In this document: piece by piece, positions 26,143 to 34,844 of the stretch
How positions within the stretch are numbered: position 1 is the stretch's first letter
Layout: each line of letters starts with the position of its first letter
Assembly (NCBI GenBank): GCA_026418455.1
Contig: JAOABH010000004.1
Span: 186,001 to 250,000, forward strand
DNA from: Hydrogenothermaceae bacterium
GTDB lineage: Bacteria; Aquificota; Aquificia; Aquificales; Hydrogenothermaceae
Length of the DNA stretch: 64,000 bases
Direction of reading: 5' to 3'
Notes under the pieces: model-generated
Databases searched by the model: none
Seen by the model: the letters and a program-made list of their open reading frames with translations, nothing else
What the model was told of the DNA's origin: nothing
Position numbers and translations under genes: made by a program

Positions 26143-27165
26143 TTACTTCCAAACTCCAGCTATCTCTGTATTACACTTTGGACATTTCCCATCAATAAGA
26201 TGGTTTTTAACATACTGTCCTACATATCCACTTCTCTCAATTACTTTAAAATGGCAATTTGGACAGTAAGTAGATTCTCTATCTTCATCAATAATGTTTC
26301 CAACATATATATATTTAAGTCCTTCCTCTTTACCTATCTCATAAGCTTCCTTTAACTTCTCTATGGGTGTAGGTGGTTTGTCTAACATTTTATACATTGG
26401 GAAAAATCTTGATATATGCCAAGGTATATTTTTATCTATAGAAGCTATAAATTTAGCTATATCTCTAAGTTCTTCTTTTGAGTCATTTTCACCTGGTATT
26501 ATGAGAGTTGTTATCTCTATCCATATACCTTGCTTATAAGAATACTCTATAGCTTCCAAAACTGGCTTTAACCTTGCACCACATATTTCTCTATAAAATC
26601 TGTCAGTAAATGCTTTTAAATCTATATTAGCGGCATCAAGGTAAGGTTTTATTGTGTCTATTGCATCTTTTGTTTCATAACCACTACTTACAAAAACTGT
26701 TTTTATACCATGTTGTTTTGCCAATTTAAATGTATCATAAGCATATTCAAAAACAACAACAGGTTCGTTATAAGTAAATGCAATTGAAGGTATTTTTCTG
26801 GTTTTTGCTATATTTACTATTGTTTCTGGGAGTAAAGTTGTTCCAAAAACTTCGAAGTTATGTTCTTGTGGATACTGTGATATATCAAAATTTTGGCAAA
26901 ACTGACAGCTAAAATTACAACCAACTGTTCCAACTGAAAATATCTCTGTTCCGGGTAAAAAATGAAAAAGTGGTTTTTTCTCAATTGGGTCAATATTATA
27001 AGCAGCAGCAAGTCCATAGACAGTTAGATATAAATCTCCATTTTCATTTTTCCTTATTCCACATTTTCCATACTCACCTTCTGCTAATACACATCTCTGA
27101 GAACAAGCCTTACACAAAACTTTATTATCCTTTCTCTTCTCAGATAACCAAGCTAATGCTTTCAA
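26143..27165 (-). CDS. Radical SAM protein of the AmmeMemoRadiSam system
   Basis: The 340-residue protein has the radical SAM cluster CNFSCQFC near residue 84, preceded by N-terminal zinc-like Cys pairs (CKACSQRC and CGIRKNE) and followed by C-terminal pairs (CPNC and CPKC). It resembles pyruvate formate-lyase activating enzymes but belongs to the AmrS group. It is convergent with Memo and AMMECR1, its expected partners. The start is read as TTG at 27165; an ATG at ~27172 is out of frame. Reaction unknown; a SAM-dependent radical modification is inferred from the cluster. Confidence 0.9.
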   Translation of the reverse strand: MKALAWLSEKRKDNKVLCKACSQRCVLAEGEYGKCGIRKNENGDLYLTVYGLAAAYNIDPIEKKPLFHFLPGTEIFSVGTVGCNFSCQFCQNFDISQYPQEHNFEVFGTTLLPETIVNIAKTRKIPSIAFTYNEPVVVFEYAYDTFKLAKQHGIKTVFVSSGYETKDAIDTIKPYLDAANIDLKAFTDRFYREICGARLKPVLEAIEYSYKQGIWIEITTLIIPGENDSKEELRDIAKFIASIDKNIPWHISRFFPMYKMLDKPPTPIEKLKEAYEIGKEEGLKYIYVGNIIDEDRESTYCPNCHFKVIERSGYVGQYVKNHLIDGKCPKCNTEIAGVWK

Positions 27166-27238
27166 CTTTCATACCCCATTTTATTTTACTTTGATTTAAA
27201 TATATGCCAAAACTATCAGAAATCTATGAAAAAATCTT

Positions 27239-28591
27239 CTAACATCTTCCAAACCTCTCAACATACTTTTTTATATCAAACTTTCTCTCTAAACCTTTAT
27301 CATTCATATATCTAACTTTTCCGAAAACTTTTCTCTCTTGCCAAGGTCTATCGTGAGTTCCAAAACACCAAGATATTCCAGCATAACCATTTGGATCTCT
27401 TCCATCAAGCTCATATTTGTCATTTAGATAACATGCAATATCAAAAGCTTCCTTAGGATGTTTTGTCCATTCTATCAATTTCTTTGCCCAATACATTCTC
27501 ATATAGTTATGCATTTTACCTGTTTTTAATAGCTCTCTCTGAGCGGCGTTCCAGTATTGGTCATGAGTTTTTCCTTCTTCCAACTCGGAAATAGAATATA
27601 TATACTCTCTCTTATCTTTAATGTGTTCCTCTAAGGTCTGTTTTGCCCATTGAGGTATGCCATTGTATTGGTTATATAAAGGATTATAGAAACAGAAATT
27701 CCTGGCAAGCTCTCTCCAAACTATCAACTCATTGAAAAAAGATTTAACATTTTCATCATATATATGATATTCTTTTAATATATCCTTGACTATCTTCACT
27801 GGAGATATCTGTCCAAAGTGTATATATGGACTTAAATTTGATTGATAGTCAACAGTAGGGTCTGACCTTAAATCTTTGTATCTATGTAGCTTTTCTTCTA
27901 TAAAAATTTTTAATAACTTTTGTGCTTCATCATATCCACCTATGAAATTTTCTGATGGTTTTACAGACTTATCTATGTTGAGTTGGTTTATATAATCATC
28001 TACACTATCTAAATCCCAACTTTGAATATCAAAATTTTCTGATTTAATCTTTGGAGGAGTTATCTGTATAGAAGTAATAAATCTGTCCATCATACCGTAT
28101 ATTTTAGGTCTTATCGTCATGGCATAAGGTTCTTGTTTGTTAGAAACTAATCTAACTGGGACAATAACATCAGACTCTATCTCAAAAACAGCAACATCTG
28201 AAATTTTTCCAATATACTCACGCCACATTCTTTGGGTTTTTAGATAATTTGTATCTGTTATTACAACAGAAGCATTTTTTAAAAACTTTTTACAGCCTTC
28301 AGTATAACTATTTTTATTTATAACAAACTTTATTCCCAGTTTTTTGAAATCTTCTCTTAACTTTAAAATTCCTTCTATCATAAATTTATAGTATCTTATG
28401 TTTGAGTGTTTATAGTTATCAGTTATGTTAAAAACAGTTATCAATGGCTTTTTAATCTTGTCAGCTAATTTTACGGCAAAATATAATGCATAGTTGTAAT
28501 CTATTCTTTGGGAGCTTTCCATACAGTAAAGGATATATTTTTTGGTTGTGTCTATCTCTTTTGAGTTTATTTTAAAAACTCTCTCTTCCAT
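27239..28591 (-). CDS. Class II CPD photolyase
   Basis: This 450-residue flavoprotein uses blue light to split cyclobutane pyrimidine dimers. The class II signature is clear near the C-terminus: HDQYWNAAQRELL, RMYWAKK, DPNGYAGISWCFGTHDRPW and VFGKVRYMN. The N-terminal alpha/beta domain carries the antenna site. Class II is found in plants, archaea, some bacteria and viruses, so it differs from the class I enzyme of E. coli. The ATG follows GGAGGTAGT. It is divergent from the operon starting near 28681, which includes a DUF1722 (YbgA-like) protein often found beside photolyases. Confidence 0.95.
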   Translation of the reverse strand: MEERVFKINSKEIDTTKKYILYCMESSQRIDYNYALYFAVKLADKIKKPLITVFNITDNYKHSNIRYYKFMIEGILKLREDFKKLGIKFVINKNSYTEGCKKFLKNASVVITDTNYLKTQRMWREYIGKISDVAVFEIESDVIVPVRLVSNKQEPYAMTIRPKIYGMMDRFITSIQITPPKIKSENFDIQSWDLDSVDDYINQLNIDKSVKPSENFIGGYDEAQKLLKIFIEEKLHRYKDLRSDPTVDYQSNLSPYIHFGQISPVKIVKDILKEYHIYDENVKSFFNELIVWRELARNFCFYNPLYNQYNGIPQWAKQTLEEHIKDKREYIYSISELEEGKTHDQYWNAAQRELLKTGKMHNYMRMYWAKKLIEWTKHPKEAFDIACYLNDKYELDGRDPNGYAGISWCFGTHDRPWQERKVFGKVRYMNDKGLERKFDIKKYVERFGRC

Positions 28592-28680
28592 ACTACCTCC
28601 TTGGTTTTTATCAATTCTAACAGATTAAAAGAAGAAGAAAAATACAAATTATAAATAAAATTACAAAAACCATACATAAA

Positions 28681-28842
28681 ATGAATAAAACACTCTTTTT
28701 TAAACTCTATAACCTAACTAAACTTATATTAAATCAAAACAGGAGGTATGAAATTTATGATAAATTTGTTCTATACATATCACCTATTTTAATTGTGGCT
28801 GGTATTTTGATTTTATATTTTGCAGTTTTTAAAATAGTATAG
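28681..28842 (+). CDS. Possible small membrane protein (53 aa) or frame-disrupted ORF
   Basis: An ORF of 54 codons from ATG 28681 encodes a single strong membrane helix in its second half (ISPILIVAGILILYFAVF) and ends at the TAG at 28842, just before the response regulator. The expected ribosome site is weak for this start. A strong AGGAGG (28741-28746) lies inside the ORF, but the ATGs after it (28748, 28757) are in another frame that stops after 11-14 codons. A one-base error or shift near 28757-28780 would join that start to the membrane helix. I am unsure which is real. Confidence 0.35.
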   Translation: MNKTLFFKLYNLTKLILNQNRRYEIYDKFVLYISPILIVAGILILYFAVFKIV

Positions 28843-28855
28843 AGAGGTGTGTGTT

Positions 28856-29593
28856 ATGAAAGCTTTTGTTTTGGAAGATGAGTGTCTATCAAGAGAGAGA
28901 TTGAAAAGAATACTTGGCAATCTTAATGTAAAGGTTGAGGGAGAGGCGGAAAACAAACAGGAAGCATTGGAGAAATTAAAATTTATAAATCCGGATGTTG
29001 TGTTTTTAGATGTTAAACTCCCAGATGGGACAGGAATTGAAGTAGCATCTTACATAATATCAAACTTTGAAAATCCACCCTATATAGTTTTTGTCACAGC
29101 TTACGGAGAGTATGCTTTAGAAGCTTTTAAGGTAAATTCAATAGATTATGTTTTAAAACCATATAAAGAAGAGGATATAAAAAGAGTTTTAGAAAAAATT
29201 AATAATTTTGAAAATAAAAAAGTTGCTATTACTAATATGTTACCCCTTGTATCAAAAAGTGAAGATATATTTATACCAGTTAAGTATCTAAATAAATATA
29301 TCCTTTTAAAACCATCAGATATTTATTATATAAAAGCTGAGCTTTCAGAAACGGTTATCAGAACAAAGGATCATGAGTATCTGTCTAACAAAAGACTTTA
29401 CGAATTTGAACAACTTCTATCAAATAAAGGTTTCTTCCGTACCCATAAAAGCTTTATAGTCAATCTATCAAAAATAAAAGAGATGAAGGTTGTTGAACAG
29501 AGTAAATTTTTAATATCTTTTGATGGAATTCCTGATACAATAAAGACAAGTAGAGACGGGGCAAAGTTTTTAAGGGAGTTTTTAGATGTATAA
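28856..29593 (+). CDS. LytTR-family response regulator (LytR/AlgR-like)
   Basis: The 245-residue protein has an N-terminal receiver domain with DVVFLDVKLPDGTG (phosphoacceptor Asp near residue 50), TAYGEYALEAFKV and KPYKEEDI, and a C-terminal LytTR DNA-binding domain (residues ~140-245) with FIPVKYLN, RTHKSFIVNLSKI. LytTR regulators bind upstream repeats. The start is ATG 28856, which has AGAGG upstream, rather than GTG at 28847. Its probable partner is the LytS-type kinase at 32380, four genes on in the same run. Confidence 0.93.
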   Translation: MKAFVLEDECLSRERLKRILGNLNVKVEGEAENKQEALEKLKFINPDVVFLDVKLPDGTGIEVASYIISNFENPPYIVFVTAYGEYALEAFKVNSIDYVLKPYKEEDIKRVLEKINNFENKKVAITNMLPLVSKSEDIFIPVKYLNKYILLKPSDIYYIKAELSETVIRTKDHEYLSNKRLYEFEQLLSNKGFFRTHKSFIVNLSKIKEMKVVEQSKFLISFDGIPDTIKTSRDGAKFLREFLDV

Positions 29594-30512
29594 ACCAAGA
29601 GTTGTTATCAGTAGATGTATAAATATAGCACCTGTTAGATATAACGGTGGAATTGTAACAGATGATTTTGCTAAAAAGTTGGGGCAGTTTGTTGAATATA
29701 TCGATATATGTCCGGAAGTTGATATAGGTATGTCTGTCCCACGTCCTTCTGTAATACTTGCAAAGTATCCTGAGAAGATAAGAATGATAGAGCCAATCTC
29801 TAAGACTGATTACACGGAAAAAATTGAAGATTACTCTAAGAAGATGATGGAATCTTTCAAAAATATAGATGGCTTTCTGTTAAAATCAAAATCTCCAAGT
29901 TGTGGTGTTGGAGATACAAAACTTTATAAAGATGATTTAGTTCATTCCGTAGGAAAAACAGATGGTATATTTGCAAGGTTTGCCAAAACACACTTTCCCT
30001 ATCTTCCGGTAGAAGATGAAGGAAGAGTCCATGATATTTGGATAAAAAGGGATTTTTTAACTAAGATATTTACATTTGCCAATGCTAGAAACACTCTTTC
30101 AAATATTGAATCTATAAATCAACTTATAAAATTTCACCAAAATAACAAGTATTTATTAATGCTATATTCTCCGTCTAAACAAAAGAAACTTGGTCAGATA
30201 ATAGCAAACTGGGATAAAGTGGGTTTAAATGAAACGGTAAAAATTTACAGAGAGCTGTTTTATCAAACATTTTTAAAAAGACCGGGATTAAAGTCCCATA
30301 TAAATGTCTTACAGCACATATACGGACATTTTTCTGACCTTTTAAAATCTTCTGAAAAAAGACATATACATAATCTTTTAAACAAAGCTTTAGATGGAAA
30401 AGTTGATATTAAAACAGTTATTGAGTATATAAAAGGCTTTGTATTTAGATTTGATGATGAATATCTCAAAAGCCAAACATATCTATCTCCTTATCCGGAG
30501 GAACTTGATTAA
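29586..30512 (+). CDS. DUF523-DUF1722 protein (YbgA-like fusion)
   Basis: This 308-residue fusion has an N-terminal DUF523 domain with conserved SRC and the SPSCGVG Cys motif near residue 104, and a C-terminal DUF1722 (YbgA) domain from residue ~180 with KYLLMLYSPSKQKKLGQI and HINVLQHIYGHF. In E. coli ybgA is next to phrB, and DUF1722 proteins recur near photolyases; here the class II photolyase is close. The function is unknown; thiolation, thiouracil removal and DNA-related roles have been suggested for the DUF523 fold. It overlaps the response regulator by 8 bases. Confidence 0.88.
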   Translation: MYKPRVVISRCINIAPVRYNGGIVTDDFAKKLGQFVEYIDICPEVDIGMSVPRPSVILAKYPEKIRMIEPISKTDYTEKIEDYSKKMMESFKNIDGFLLKSKSPSCGVGDTKLYKDDLVHSVGKTDGIFARFAKTHFPYLPVEDEGRVHDIWIKRDFLTKIFTFANARNTLSNIESINQLIKFHQNNKYLLMLYSPSKQKKLGQIIANWDKVGLNETVKIYRELFYQTFLKRPGLKSHINVLQHIYGHFSDLLKSSEKRHIHNLLNKALDGKVDIKTVIEYIKGFVFRFDDEYLKSQTYLSPYPEELD

Positions 30513-30546
30513 CCACAGGTTTATAAACTTAAAAAACAGATTTATG

Positions 30547-30566
30547 AAACAGATTTTACTCTGTTT
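30547..30566 (+). terminator. Possible weak terminator in operon gap
   Basis: AAACAGA and TCTGTTT form a 7-bp stem with a 6-base loop, followed by ATTGATTTTTATTT. It lies in the 108-base gap between the DUF523-DUF1722 gene and the next ORF. The low-GC stem suggests weak or partial termination, which would tune the downstream genes in the same direction. Confidence 0.35.
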
Positions 30567-30622
30567 ATTGATTTTTATTTAAGCTTTATCTTTTATTTTA
30601 AATAAACTCCGGAGTATCTGTG

Positions 30623-30922
30623 ATGAAAACATTAAATACCGGTGTGATTGTTTTCAAAAATATAAGAGAAGGTTTTTGTTTTGAAGGGTTGGGATACTTA
30701 GATACACAACTAACTTTTATTTCACAAGGAGAGTATATTTTGGAGATAAAGTATTATTATGAAGATGAAGAAAAAGTTTTAACACTTAAAGGCAAAAATA
30801 TATCGAGGGTTGTTTTAAATATGGATAGATTTGTTATCACAAAAGTTAGAAGTGATAACCAAATAAAACTTGTAGTCAATAACATAAAAGATTACTTTTT
30901 TGATTTACTTTCAGAAAACTAA
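30623..30922 (+). CDS. Hypothetical protein (99 aa)
   Basis: The protein has about 99 residues with no family recognised. It is predicted to be mostly beta strand (alternating hydrophobic residues in ITFISQGEYILEIKYYY), with a charged middle and an acidic end. There is no signal peptide or membrane helix. The ATG at 30623 follows CCGGAG by eight bases, better than the GTG at 30620. It precedes the FAD enzyme by 10 bases and is transcribed with it. It resembles a small PilZ-like or PASTA-sized beta-domain only in length; this is not a claim of homology. Confidence 0.6.
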   Translation: MKTLNTGVIVFKNIREGFCFEGLGYLDTQLTFISQGEYILEIKYYYEDEEKVLTLKGKNISRVVLNMDRFVITKVRSDNQIKLVVNNIKDYFFDLLSEN

Positions 30923-30932
30923 AGGAGATCTG

Positions 30933-32408
30933 ATGTTAGATTATGTCATAGTTGGTGGTGGGATAGGTGGCGTTGTAGCTTTTTCTTTACTTAAAAAACT
31001 TGGTAAAAATACTTTGCTGTTTGAAAAACTTAACTATCTTGGAGGTTGTGCCGGAACATTTCAGAAAGATAATAACTTTTATAATGTGGGAGCTACTACT
31101 CTTGTAGGATTAGAAGGAAATCTTCCATTAGCTGTTTTGATGAGAATTTTAGGTAAAGACAATATTCCTGTTAAAAAATCAGACCCTTCTATAAAGGTTT
31201 ATATAAAAGATAAAGTTATAAATAGATATAAGGATAAAGAGAGAGCTTTAGAAGAGATAAATAAAAATTTTTATAATCCACAGAATAAGAGACTTTGGCA
31301 AGAGATATACAAAACAGCAGATAAAAACTGGAGTAATCTTTATAACTTTATTCCCTATACTGGTCTAAACTTAAAAACTTTTTCAACTTATCTAAAAAAA
31401 TTTCCACATATATTATCAACTTTAAAGTATGTAACATCTACAGCAAAAGATGTTATACATAAAATATCAGGAGATTTATCTGAAGATTATATAAAATTTC
31501 TAAATTCTCAAATACTTATGACTGCACAAGGTTATTACGATGAGGTAAGTTTCTCTGTTGCAACAATGGGACTCACTTATCCTAACCTTGACAACTACTA
31601 TGTTATTGGTGGAATGGGAAGAATGTTTGATTTTCTAACTGAAAGTTTAGATGGGATACATCTAAGGGAAAAAGTTTTAAAAGTTAAAAAGGTCGGTGAT
31701 TTTTTTGAGGTGAAAACAAATAAAAACTCATATCTATCAAAAAGGGTTATACTAAATTCAACCATCTGGAATTTTTGTGATATTTTGGAAGGTTTTGATA
31801 ATGTATGTTACTCATTTCGTAAAAAGTATAAAAAGATGTGGGGATCTTTAACTTTATACTTTACAGTAAATGATCCAGATAACTTGTTAAATGACCATCA
31901 TTATCAGATTTTACACGATAAAAATCCATATACCGGTAGCTATTCCTTTTTTGTGTCTGTTTCAGACAAAGATGATACTGTAATCTCAAAAACTGGTTAT
32001 AAGACTGTAACAGTATCAACTCACTGTGAGATAGATTTATGGAAAAATATTGATGATTATATTTATAAAGAGAGAAAGGAAAAAGCAAAAGAGTTTATTT
32101 TAGAAAATCTTTACAGACATATACCATACTTTAAGATGTTAGAGAAAAGTGATATATTTGTGGGAACTCCGAAAACATTTGAGAGATATACAGGAAGATT
32201 CAGAGGTTCTGTTGGAGGTGTTCCGTTGTTAAAAAAATACTTTTCCTTTTTTTATCCAAAAACATTTACACCTATTGAGAATCTCTATATTGTGGGGGAT
32301 ACTGTTTTCCCTGGACAAGGTTGGCCTGGGGTAGTTTTAGGTGTTTTTAACCTTTTAATTTGCATAGAAGAGGATTTTAATGAGTTACTATATAAACATA
32401 TCAAATAA
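30933..32408 (+). CDS. FAD-dependent oxidoreductase, CrtI/CrtISO-like
   Basis: The 491-residue flavoprotein begins with a dinucleotide fold VIVGGGIGGVVAF, then FEKLNYLGGCAGTF, and ends with the second FAD signature (NLYIVGDTVFPGQGWPGV). This is the pattern of phytoene desaturases and carotenoid isomerases (CrtI/CrtISO/RetSat). It may act on carotenoids or another polyene or lipid. ATG 30933 follows AAAGGAG. Its context, between light-repair genes and a LytS/LytR pair, fits photoprotection, but no other crt gene is visible, so substrate is unproven. Confidence 0.75.
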   Translation: MLDYVIVGGGIGGVVAFSLLKKLGKNTLLFEKLNYLGGCAGTFQKDNNFYNVGATTLVGLEGNLPLAVLMRILGKDNIPVKKSDPSIKVYIKDKVINRYKDKERALEEINKNFYNPQNKRLWQEIYKTADKNWSNLYNFIPYTGLNLKTFSTYLKKFPHILSTLKYVTSTAKDVIHKISGDLSEDYIKFLNSQILMTAQGYYDEVSFSVATMGLTYPNLDNYYVIGGMGRMFDFLTESLDGIHLREKVLKVKKVGDFFEVKTNKNSYLSKRVILNSTIWNFCDILEGFDNVCYSFRKKYKKMWGSLTLYFTVNDPDNLLNDHHYQILHDKNPYTGSYSFFVSVSDKDDTVISKTGYKTVTVSTHCEIDLWKNIDDYIYKERKEKAKEFILENLYRHIPYFKMLEKSDIFVGTPKTFERYTGRFRGSVGGVPLLKKYFSFFYPKTFTPIENLYIVGDTVFPGQGWPGVVLGVFNLLICIEEDFNELLYKHIK

Positions 32409-33390
32409 AGACTGGTTTTTGGTTTTCTCTTTCGGATTAGTTTTTGGTGGTTTTTTAGGAGTATTTATATCTTTACTATCCGGATTAACAAGCTCTTTAA
32501 TAGATGGTTTTTTAACAGGAGTTTTATTCGGCTTTTTTATATTCACTTTCTCTTACCTGCTTATAAATTTTTCTAACAGTTATTTACTTAAAATTTTACC
32601 TGAAAAAATCTGGATTCCCTTTAGTCTTTTTGTTTCGTTTATTGCCGGAATAATCGGCTCTCTTTTATCTTATACTGTTATCAAGTATCTAAACTTAATA
32701 GATTTAAATCTATCCTACAGCACTGTTATAACAGGATCCCTAATTGTAGGTTCTTTAACGGCACTTATAGGTTACCTTCTATACAAGATAGTTTCGTTGA
32801 GAAAAAAAGAATCTGACCTCGAAAAATCTATTATAGAAACGAAGCTAAAAGCTTTGGAATATCAGATAAACCCCCATTATCTCTTTAACTCCTTAAATGT
32901 TATAGCTGAGCTTATCCATATAGATAAAGAAAAAGCAGAAGAAGCATTGATTAAACTCTCTAAATTTTTGAGAGATATAATAGAGGAAGATAGTTGGATA
33001 ACTTTAGAGAAAGAAATTGAGATAGTGAAAAACTTTCTATTTATACAGACTATGAGATTCCCAGGTATATCTATTCATATGGATATAGACAAAAAAACTC
33101 TACATTACCTTGTACCAAAGTTATCACTACAGATATTAGTAGAGAATGCCATAAAACATGGAGTGAAATCAAAAGGTAATATATGGATAAATGTAAGGAA
33201 AAGTAATAACTCTCTGGTTGTGGAAGTTATAGATGATGGCAGAGATTTTAATGGTATAAAAGAAGGAATTGGATTGAGAAATCTCAAAAATAGACTTTCT
33301 ATTTTTGGTGGTAACCTGTCTTATTTTAGAGATGATGAAAAAACTATTTTTATCTTTAATATACCAATAAATATAGGGAATATGATATAA
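32380..33390 (+). CDS. LytS-type histidine kinase (His_kinase family)
   Basis: The 336-residue sensor kinase has four N-terminal membrane helices (residues ~12-35, 40-62, 72-98, 108-135), a short linker, and the LytS/YpdA kinase core: ALEYQINPHYLFNSLN with the phosphoacceptor His at about residue 168, then ILVENAIKHGV (N box) and GIGLRNLKNRL (G box). It lacks an extra sensor domain, so the membrane region must sense the signal. It overlaps the FAD gene by 29 bases and should phosphorylate the LytTR regulator at 28856. The operon ends in a strong terminator. Confidence 0.92.
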   Translation: MSYYINISNKDWFLVFSFGLVFGGFLGVFISLLSGLTSSLIDGFLTGVLFGFFIFTFSYLLINFSNSYLLKILPEKIWIPFSLFVSFIAGIIGSLLSYTVIKYLNLIDLNLSYSTVITGSLIVGSLTALIGYLLYKIVSLRKKESDLEKSIIETKLKALEYQINPHYLFNSLNVIAELIHIDKEKAEEALIKLSKFLRDIIEEDSWITLEKEIEIVKNFLFIQTMRFPGISIHMDIDKKTLHYLVPKLSLQILVENAIKHGVKSKGNIWINVRKSNNSLVVEVIDDGRDFNGIKEGIGLRNLKNRLSIFGGNLSYFRDDEKTIFIFNIPINIGNMI

Positions 33391-33425
33391 TAATTTTCGA
33401 ATTTTCATGATACTAACCTCCCTTT

Positions 33426-33451
33426 CCCCCTAAGGTTAGGGGGATTTTTTT
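33426..33451 (+). terminator. Strong intrinsic terminator of LytS operon
   Basis: CCCCCTA and TAGGGGG form a 7-bp GC-rich stem with an AGGT loop, followed by A and seven T (33445-33451). It is oriented for the plus strand, 35 bases after the kinase stop. The right arm and T-run lie inside the 3' end of the convergent metallophosphoesterase gene, whose last codons encode Ile-Lys-Lys-Ser-Pro. Confidence 0.9.
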
Positions 33452-34539
33452 ATCTCAAAGATAGCCACATCTGGAAATGCTCCTATTCTTATAGGAGGTC
33501 CTCCGGTTCCAACTCCTCTACTTACAAAGACATATTCATTGCCTAATCTTACTAATCCCGCATCTATGATAAATATTTCTCTCAGTATGTATCTAACTGG
33601 AAATAAAACACCACCGTGTGTATGTCCAGCTAATGCTAAATCAAACTTATCTTTGTATCTCTCATCTATCTTAGGTTGATGTTTTAAGAATATGATGAAT
33701 TTACTTTTATCAACTTTATCTAATAGTTCCAAATCATCTAAATTCCTCTTTACACCGAATCTCTCTGCCTCCTCATCATCAACTCCTACTAATACGATAT
33801 TATCCTGTAAGTAAAAAATATTATCTCTTAAAAGTTTAAATCCGGCTTTTTCTGTAAATTCTATAGACTGCTCTACATCTGCATAATACTCGTGATTTCC
33901 TAAAATTGCATATTTCCCCAGAGGTGGATTTATTTTTTGGAGAAGTTTTATATATGGTTCTTTGTATCTTAAATTTCCATCAACTAAATCTCCTGTGGAT
34001 ATCACTATATCTGGTTTTTCTTTGATATATATATCCAATACCATCTGTATTTTGTCTTCTCTCATGACCTGATTGAGATGTAAATCAGATATCTGCATAA
34101 TCTTTATATCTCTTTTAACTTTTTTAGAAGGGATTGTAAATCTGTAAATTTTTAGGTTTAATGTTTCAATGTATCCGTAAGTTGTTGTAAATAAAGTCAG
34201 CAAAAATATAACTATAAATACTTTTCTACCAGATAGTGAAGGAAGAGGATTATGTCCAGTTATATGGTGTATAACTTTTAAACTTATGTTATAGATATCT
34301 ATTAAGAAAAAAAATATGAAGAAAAGTATAACAAATCCCATCCATAAGAGTATCAAAAAGGACAGTAAAAAGTTATCATGTCCGGCTTTATCATAGGTTT
34401 TATAGAAAACAGGAGAGAGTGTGAAAAGAAAAGCTGGAATATATATAGATTTGTCTTTCATATAAAAAACACTTCTTATTTTTCTAAAAAAATACAAATT
34501 TATCAAAAAGTAAATACTTAAAAACACAAAGACAAACAT
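33436..34539 (-). CDS. Membrane metallophosphoesterase (YkuE-like)
   Basis: The 367-residue protein has about four N-terminal membrane helices (residues ~2-18, 35-48, 58-82, 108-122), then a calcineurin-like phosphoesterase domain with the full set of metal motifs: DLHLN, GDLVDG, GNHEYY and GHTHGG. This arrangement is that of YkuE/YpbG or lipid-A-precursor-hydrolase-like enzymes working at the membrane. The substrate cannot be read from the sequence. The gene is convergent with the LytS operon and its stop codon lies inside that operon's terminator; the ATG follows GAGGTG. Confidence 0.9.
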   Translation of the reverse strand: MFVFVFLSIYFLINLYFFRKIRSVFYMKDKSIYIPAFLFTLSPVFYKTYDKAGHDNFLLSFLILLWMGFVILFFIFFFLIDIYNISLKVIHHITGHNPLPSLSGRKVFIVIFLLTLFTTTYGYIETLNLKIYRFTIPSKKVKRDIKIMQISDLHLNQVMREDKIQMVLDIYIKEKPDIVISTGDLVDGNLRYKEPYIKLLQKINPPLGKYAILGNHEYYADVEQSIEFTEKAGFKLLRDNIFYLQDNIVLVGVDDEEAERFGVKRNLDDLELLDKVDKSKFIIFLKHQPKIDERYKDKFDLALAGHTHGGVLFPVRYILREIFIIDAGLVRLGNEYVFVSRGVGTGGPPIRIGAFPDVAIFEIKKSP

Positions 34540-34622
34540 TTACACCTCAAAATTTTACAATTTTACCCGATAATAATAACATGATAAACTATTTACGTTA
34601 AACTAAAAATTTGGGTGTTTGT

Positions 34623-34844
34623 ATGATAGGAAAGATTATTTGGGAATCGTTTTCTATATTACTTCTTTTGTATGGACTTTATCTTACCTATATCTTTATA
34701 TGGTTTAGTATGTATAGAATAGGCATTATGGATATAGGAAAATCTAAGTTAACTGCGGCGGTTATAACTCTCTCCATACTTGCTTTTTCTTCCATTAAAT
34801 GGTTTATAAAGAAACACCGGCAACTAAATAAAGAAGAAAGTTAG
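34623..34844 (+). CDS. Small membrane protein (73 aa), hypothetical
   Basis: The product has two membrane helices (residues ~6-28 and ~40-57) and a basic, Lys/Arg-rich C-terminus, with no known family recognised. The ATG at 34623 is chosen over the TTG at 34611 because the latter lacks a ribosome site. It ends 1 base before the next ATG, so it forms an operon with a small soluble protein and the PAS-GGDEF-EAL protein. It could anchor or assist that signalling protein, but this rests on position only. Confidence 0.65.
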   Translation: MIGKIIWESFSILLLLYGLYLTYIFIWFSMYRIGIMDIGKSKLTAAVITLSILAFSSIKWFIKKHRQLNKEES

